From NCBI RefSeq assembly GCF_907163085.1, contig NZ_CAJQTX010000009.1, positions 372,001-436,000 on the forward strand: 64,000 nt of DNA. The letters run 5' to 3'. Under the pieces are notes generated by a model. The model did not search any database and had not been told where the DNA came from. It saw only the letters and a program-made list of their open reading frames with translations. The translations under genes were made by a program, and so were the position numbers. Origin of the DNA: Candidatus Accumulibacter sp. ACC003 (GTDB lineage Bacteria; Pseudomonadota; Gammaproteobacteria; Burkholderiales; Rhodocyclaceae). Position 1 is the first letter of the stretch; each line of letters opens with the position of its first letter. Positions 59,551-64,000 of the stretch are shown one piece after another.

Positions 59551-59883
59551 GAGGATGTGGTCCACAACAAAAATGAGACCGTATTCTAACGAATAAGGAT
59601 AGATCGTGCGAAGCCACGATCTGATCCGTTTGTTGGACGAGCCCGGGCCGGAGCGCTGGGCGCCCCCTCTGCAAATATCTTTTTTGGATTTACCCCGCAG
59701 GCATGAATGCCGAAGGGCGGGGAGCGGGCCGTCGCCGCGCGCTGCGGCACCGTCAGCGAAGATCGCGCAAATCCGGCCGTTTTGGCGTCCCGGCCACTGA
59801 ACTCCGGGCGACCCCGTCACTCAGCTTGGGGAAACTGAAGTCCCAAAGGCGGCCGGACAGCGCTGTGAAGGCGGCTTACACGA
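59551..59883. other. Junction between tusA and the IS91-like module
   Basis: No gene seen. A hairpin GATCGTG-cgaagc-CACGATC lies near 59602-59621, and the GC-rich stretch 59640-59760 contains further inverted repeats. The left end of the IS91-like element should be in this region, but no terminal sequence can be fixed. The tusA promoter, if separate, is also here. Confidence 0.4.
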
Positions 59884-60990
59884 TCAGGCAGCGATCGCGA
59901 CGAGCGGTGGAGCAGCGACGACGGCGGGCAATGTTGATCGAATACGCGTCCGGACGATTGACATCACGGAGCCACAGCACGAGCAAAGCATCGCTGGCCG
60001 CTCCTTGCGCGGCGGCGTGAAGCGGCTGGGATCGAACTTCAGCAAGCGGTGCAGCAAGCTGATCAGGCGCTTGCAATTGGCGTGCAGGAAGCCGAAATTG
60101 CGGGCGCGGCGAAAGCCCTTGGGTAGCACGTGCTGGAGGATCAGCCAGAGGAAATCGGCGCCGGCTAGCGAGCGCTTTTCCGACTTGCCGGTTTTGGCGT
60201 TGCGATAGCGGAAGCTCACCCGGCCATTCTCGCAGGCGAGGATGTCCTGTTCACGGATGACGCCGCGGTAGAGATAACGACCGAGGTAGATCAAGGCCTT
60301 GTCGCCGCTGCCCACCGATTTGCAGTGCGCTACCCATTCCCGCGGATAGGACGCCGGCAGGCAAATGCCGGCCGCCTCGATCGCCGCCAGCATTTTTGCC
60401 CGGAAGACCTTGGCCATCGCCTTCTCGTTGAACAGGTAGGTGCCGTTCTTGCCGCGCCGCTTGCGTCGCCAGCGCTGCTTCGCGGCATCGATCGCTGCCG
60501 CGGGGACGACGAGATGGACATGCGGGTGGAAGTCGAGCCGACGCGAGTGCGTGTGCAGGACCGCGATGGCGCCGGGCGTGCCCTGCAACTGCCGGTCGTT
60601 CTGACTGAAGCGGTGCACCGTTTCCCAGGCACAGCGCATCAAGCCATCGAAGACGACGTCGGCGTGCGCCGCAGCGAGCCCGCGCAATTCGGCCGGCAGC
60701 GTGAAGGTCAGCAGAAAGTAGTCGGCCGGGACGAGGCGCTCTATCTGACGTTCCAGCCATTGCTGGCTCTCGTGGTGCTGGCAGTGCGGGCAAAGGCGAT
60801 GGCCGCAGGAATGCGGAACGAGTTTTTGCTGATCGCAGCCTTCGCACTGGAGCTGCATCATCGGGCTGGCCGGGCCGCGGCAATCGCGCATCGCCGAGAG
60901 TGCCCGAAGCTGATCGAAGCTCAGGCGGTGGCGAAATTGCGTCATGAAGTCCGCTTCGAATTCGGCAATGACAGAGCCGAGGCGGATCAT
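59884..60990 (-). CDS. IS91-family rolling-circle transposase
   Basis: A 368-aa HUH-type transposase. The N-terminal zinc finger CEGCDQQKLVPHSCGHRLCPHCQ leads to the TFTLPAELR block, the HUH metal motif HPHVHLVV and YLGRYLYRGVIREQDIL with the likely catalytic Tyr. A C-terminal basic part and CSCCG follow. ATG 60990 overlaps the recombinase stop as ATGA and has AAGGGG eight bases upstream. IS91-type elements move by rolling-circle replication and can carry adjoining genes along. Confidence 0.9.
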   Translation of the reverse strand: MIRLGSVIAEFEADFMTQFRHRLSFDQLRALSAMRDCRGPASPMMQLQCEGCDQQKLVPHSCGHRLCPHCQHHESQQWLERQIERLVPADYFLLTFTLPAELRGLAAAHADVVFDGLMRCAWETVHRFSQNDRQLQGTPGAIAVLHTHSRRLDFHPHVHLVVPAAAIDAAKQRWRRKRRGKNGTYLFNEKAMAKVFRAKMLAAIEAAGICLPASYPREWVAHCKSVGSGDKALIYLGRYLYRGVIREQDILACENGRVSFRYRNAKTGKSEKRSLAGADFLWLILQHVLPKGFRRARNFGFLHANCKRLISLLHRLLKFDPSRFTPPRKERPAMLCSCCGSVMSIVRTRIRSTLPAVVAAPPLVAIAA

Positions 60991-61903
60991 CGCGGCGTCC
61001 CCTTGCTCAGACAAAAGCGGTCCATCAGCGCGTTGATGCGGTCGATGGCGTGATGCCGGGTTTGATCCGTCAGATGGGTGTAGCGAACCGTCGTGAGAAT
61101 CGAGTGATGGCCGAGAATGCTCTGCACCTCGGTGAGCTCGACGCCCGCCTCGATCAGGTGCGTGGCATAGGCGTGACGCAAACTGTGCGGCGAAATGTTT
61201 TTTTTAGTCCGCAGGATTCGACCACCGCCCGCAGTGCCTTCTGAACACCGCCGCGATCGAGCGGTGTCCTGGCGCTGCTCGCACCCGGCAAGCCGCCGCG
61301 GCGATTGGGAAACAGCAGAACGGGATTACGGTGGCGCTGCCAGAAACAACGCAGGAGTCGATAGGTGGCCGTCGGCAGCGGCACCAGGCGATCCTTGTTG
61401 CCCTTGGCATCGCGGATATGCACACGCCCGCGCGCGCCGTCGATGTCGGCGACCGTCAGCCGCAACCCTTCGCCCAGGCGCAGGCCGAGACTGTAGAGGG
61501 TGAAGAAGAAGACGCGGTAACTGAGCACCTGCGTGGCCAGAAAAATCCGCTCGGTCTCCTCGACCGTGACGATGTCCGGGAGGCGCTGTGAACGCGGCGG
61601 CTTGATCAGACCGGGCGCCACCCAGGGTTTCTTCAGCACGTGCTCGTAGTAGAACTTGAGACCGTACAGATCGAGCTTGAGCGAACTCCAGGAGTGCGTC
61701 TCACGCAGGTCGGCGAAGTAATCCAACAGGTCGGCCTCGCTCAGATCGTCGATCTGATGAGCGAAGTAATCTCCCACCCGGCGGACCGCGCGCGAATACG
61801 CGTCGATCGTCTTCGGCTGCAAGCCCTTGAGCTTCAGGTGCTTCTGGTGCAGCTCGTAGTTCGTGTCAAAAATCGTCGTTGCGACAGCGGACATCTCTTC
61901 CAT
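60987..61903 (-). pseudogene. Tyrosine recombinase of the IS91-like module, frameshifted at an A8 run and hit by an IS
   Basis: The first frame (from 61903) has an N-terminal core-binding domain, KHLKLKGLQPKTIDAYSRAVRRVGDYFAHQIDDLSEADLLDYFADL, then YSLGLRLGEGLRLTVADID with the first catalytic Arg. It loses register after CGLKK at about 61199-61206. The -1 frame resumes with NISPHSLRHAYATHLIEAGVELTEVQSILGHHSILTTVRYTH, supplying HxxR, the H/W box and Tyr. An 8-A run at the junction would allow -1 slippage. Such recombinases often accompany IS91-type transposases. The 5' end is disturbed by an IS4-type element. Confidence 0.83.
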
Positions 61904-61904
61904 C
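61896..61904 (+). repeat. Target duplication of the IS4-type element, left (CTCTTCCAT)
   Basis: CTCTTCCAT immediately before the left inverted repeat; repeated at 63461-63469 after the right one. Confidence 0.85.
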
Positions 61905-63460
61905 AACGGTGTCCGGCTTGAATTTTGGCCGAAGCAGGTAATCCACCACAAGGCGGCGTCGCAGTCGTGTTATACGCGGATAATTTGAGTATTTAATAGA
62001 AAAGCGGCAGGTTCGAAATCGACGTGCTCTATGGCGCGGATATTGAGGCGGCAAAAATATTTTTAAAATAATGCGAAAAACACTTGACAAAGGTTTGGCA
62101 AAATGCTCGCAATTTTGGCTGTATAAACAACAGCTTATTGGAGTGTCTTGTGGATACCGAACGATTAACTGCGGTCATGGATAGCCTCATGAACCAAACC
62201 GTCTTGGGTGAATTGTTGGCGCCGATGGCTCGTGCCTTGGCGCAGGTGCGCGGTACCGACGCGGTATCGCGAGTGTTGAGCATGGCGGATTTTATCGGCC
62301 TGGGGGTGCTGCGCCACCTGCAGGGCATGCGCACCCTGCGCGAGCAGGTGCAGTCGCTGCTGCATTGCGAGCCGGGGACGGCGCAGCGCGTCCCGCTGGC
62401 ACGTTCCACCTGGTCGGACGCGCTGTCCTCGCGCCGCCGCCGCACGGTCTTGGAGGCGGCGATGCCGCCGTTGCTCACCGAGGCCCGGGCCGCGCTGCCG
62501 GATCGCCTGGCGCAATTCCCAGCCCTGCAAGGACGGCCGGTGTATGCAATGGATGGGACCTATCAGAGCGAAAGCGCCCACTACGGGCGGTGTACGCCCC
62601 GCCAGGGCGGGACGGACAATCCCAAGGGGCACGCGCTGTTGAGCTTCTACGACGTGCGCCTGGGTTGCCCCACCGACGTGCACGTCGACACCCGCAGTCG
62701 CCACGAAATCACTCTGTTGCGCGACTATGACCAATCCGCGCAGGCCATGACCCGTGACAAGGGCGCGCTGTGGCTGGTCGACCGCGCTTTCATCGACGCG
62801 ACGTTTTGGGATGACCGGAAAAAGAGCTTGGGCGTGACCATGATCACGCGCATGAAAAGCAGCCTGTGCGTCGAGTCCACCGAGCCCTTAAAGATCGAGG
62901 ATGTCCCGGCCAACGACGGGGTGCTCAACGATCTGCGCATCACCTTGCTCAGTTCCCGCCAACACTGGCGCCTGATCACCTTCCGCAGCCGACGAGGACA
63001 TCTCGTGGAGTTTCTGACCAACGAGTTCGACCTCGCGCCCGGCGTCATCGCCTTCCTCTACTCCCGCCGCTGGGAGGAGGAGAAATGTTTCGACACATGG
63101 AAGAACGACTTCAGCCTCGCCAAGGCATGGGGCGCCAGTGTGGCGGCCATCGAGAATCAGGTCCGCCTGGCCGTTGTCACCAGCCTCTTGGTGGCCCTGC
63201 TGGTGCACTACAGAATGGGGCAGCACGGAATCGTGGACGAGAAGGCTTTGCGCAAGCAGGACCGGCGCCAGACCTCGGCGACCGACGGGACCGATCGCCC
63301 CGACTGGACTGCCCCGGTATTCCGCTACACCTCCAAGGTGAGCCGCCAAGTCCTGCGGTTTTTTAAGCACTGTTTTCACAAACCCGCCTCGCAGGCGCTC
63401 TACGAGGCCCAGTTGCGGCCATTGTTGTTGGCATACCTATGAGGCAGCCGGACACCGTTG
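61905..63460 (+). mobile_element. IS4-type element, 1556 bp
   Basis: Perfect 14-bp terminal inverted repeats, CAACGGTGTCCGGC at 61905-61918 and GCCGGACACCGTTG at 63447-63460, enclose a single transposase gene. A 9-bp direct repeat, CTCTTCCAT, lies on both sides, the usual duplication size of the IS4 family. It has inserted at the 5' end of the recombinase gene and moved that gene's own ribosome site and promoter 1.56 kb away. An AT-rich leader (about 61970-62110) includes TTGACA at 62084-62089. Confidence 0.88.
62150..63442 (+). CDS. IS4-family DDE transposase
   Basis: A 430-aa transposase. First Asp in VYAMDGTYQ, second in LWLVDRAFIDATFWD, and the YREK-like signature YSRRWEEEKCFDTWKNDF with the Glu. 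Start chosen at GTG 62150 with GGAG six bases upstream; the frame is open further. The stop lies five bases from the right inverted repeat. It appears intact. Confidence 0.88.
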   Translation: MDTERLTAVMDSLMNQTVLGELLAPMARALAQVRGTDAVSRVLSMADFIGLGVLRHLQGMRTLREQVQSLLHCEPGTAQRVPLARSTWSDALSSRRRRTVLEAAMPPLLTEARAALPDRLAQFPALQGRPVYAMDGTYQSESAHYGRCTPRQGGTDNPKGHALLSFYDVRLGCPTDVHVDTRSRHEITLLRDYDQSAQAMTRDKGALWLVDRAFIDATFWDDRKKSLGVTMITRMKSSLCVESTEPLKIEDVPANDGVLNDLRITLLSSRQHWRLITFRSRRGHLVEFLTNEFDLAPGVIAFLYSRRWEEEKCFDTWKNDFSLAKAWGASVAAIENQVRLAVVTSLLVALLVHYRMGQHGIVDEKALRKQDRRQTSATDGTDRPDWTAPVFRYTSKVSRQVLRFFKHCFHKPASQALYEAQLRPLLLAYL

Positions 63461-63469
63461 CTCTTCCAT
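63461..63469 (+). repeat. Target duplication of the IS4-type element, right (CTCTTCCAT)
   Basis: Second copy of the 9-bp duplication. Reading on in minus orientation, the adjoining sequence restores a plausible original start of the recombinase (ATG at 63485-63487, MRGYRK then MEEMSA). Confidence 0.85.
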
Positions 63470-63478
63470 CTTGCGGTA

Positions 63479-63521
63479 ACCTCGCATTCGTCATGAACGT
63501 CCCTCGGATGAGGGGCGAGGT
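63479..63521. repeat. Nested palindrome near the right end of the IS91-like module
   Basis: Outer arms ACCTCGC and GCGAGGT enclose an inner CCCTC-GGAT-GAGGG hairpin. It lies upstream of the recombinase start. It could be a terminus (terIS-like) structure of the rolling-circle element or a promoter-region hairpin. Confidence 0.4.
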
Positions 63522-63596
63522 CACATCTTGAGTCAACGCGACGACAGCACCGGGGTTTCCTCCGCGTAGCGGCTTCGTCCAACCATTCTGAGAACG

Positions 63597-64000
63597 CTAG
63601 CTGCCGCTCTTCTTTTTCTCCTTCTCTTCGTCCATCTGCCGCTTGCGCAATTCACGGAGCCGCGCGTCCACCTGCGACTGTTCGAAGAAATTGCCGTCAC
63701 CGGCCTGTTGAGCGTACTGCAGTTGTTCGACAGCAGGGGCCAACTGCCCGAGCAGCAGATACGACTCAGCCTGCGCACGGTGCTGTTGCAAGCGCTTACC
63801 GAGCGCTGCGAAGGTCTTGGCTTGCAGAGCGTAGAGCTTGTAATCCGAGCTGTACAGCTGCAGCTGCGAGTCGATGAAGCGCAAACCCTCCTGGTATTGC
63901 CGGCCGTCAAGGAGCGCTTCGGCGTAGCCGTAAACCAGGGCTTTGGACTGCGGATAGCGCTGCAGCGCATTGCGGTAGATCGTCAGCGCGCCCGCCCGAT
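63597..64000 (-). CDS. bepA: BepA-like M48 metalloprotease, C-terminal TPR part (runs off the window)
   Basis: The last 133 codons of a longer gene. The reading shows TPR-like helices (ALTIYRNALQRYPQSKALVYGYAEALLDGRQYQEGLRFIDSQLQLYSSDYKLYALQAKTF, then QAESYLLLGQLAPAVEQLQYAQQAG) and a charged tail (RELRKRQMDEEKEKKK). This is the C-terminal pattern of periplasmic BepA/YfgC proteases that oversee outer-membrane protein and LptD assembly. The catalytic HExxH part is outside the window. In related bacteria tusA follows this gene, which supports the call. Confidence 0.72.
   Translation of the reverse strand, partial: RAGALTIYRNALQRYPQSKALVYGYAEALLDGRQYQEGLRFIDSQLQLYSSDYKLYALQAKTFAALGKRLQQHRAQAESYLLLGQLAPAVEQLQYAQQAGDGNFFEQSQVDARLRELRKRQMDEEKEKKKSGS

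Overview
The window is a high-GC chromosomal segment from a betaproteobacterium, most likely of the Rhodocyclales and possibly Candidatus Accumulibacter. The evidence is gene order: gmk-rpoZ-spoT, xseB-ispA-dxs-folE2, rpsP-rimM-trmD-rplS, ilvB-ilvN-ilvC-pssA-leuA, lptF-lptG divergent from pepA-holC-valS, and a PEP-CTERM/PrsT exosortase-type surface system. The genus is an inference; the class is well supported by synteny.

Left part (1-7.1 kb): the 5' part of a fumarate-reductase-type flavoprotein gene (frdA) lies just downstream of rquA, the rhodoquinone-forming enzyme. This pairing points to rhodoquinol-driven fumarate reduction under anoxia. TatD, DadA and the stringent-response cluster spoT-rpoZ-gmk follow. 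From 7.3 to 8.4 kb there are small secreted proteins of unknown role. From 8.6 to 19.1 kb a tightly overlapping minus-strand operon encodes a type II secretion/type IV pilus-like machine: lytic transglycosylase, major pseudopilin, GspF, GspE, PilM/N/O-like proteins, a PilP/GspC-like protein, a secretin carrying a cohesin domain, and three further pseudopilins.

Middle (19.9-26.5 kb): the PEP-CTERM TPR lipoprotein gene prsT precedes a THxN-type PEP-CTERM protein with a good sigma-54 promoter. An uncharacterised membrane protein and a decayed second prsT-like gene follow on the other strand. From 26.5 to 52.7 kb there is mostly core metabolism: sulfurtransferase, isoprenoid and tetrahydrofolate precursors, ribosomal proteins and tRNA modification, branched-chain amino acids, an ECF sigma cluster, LPS transport, aminopeptidase and valyl-tRNA synthetase. 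valS carries a one-base frameshift near its 3' end.

Right part (52.7-63.6 kb) is an insertion hot zone. A 2.4-kb IS sits between the convergent genes valS and pabBC, and a second, intact copy of the same IS is nested inside it; both events are flanked by the pentamer CAGTT. Beyond pabBC and tusA, an IS91-like transposase plus tyrosine-recombinase module separates tusA from a bepA-like protease gene cut by the window end. An IS4-type element, with 14-bp inverted repeats and a 9-bp target duplication, has landed on the 5' end of the recombinase gene. No tRNA, rRNA or CRISPR array was seen.
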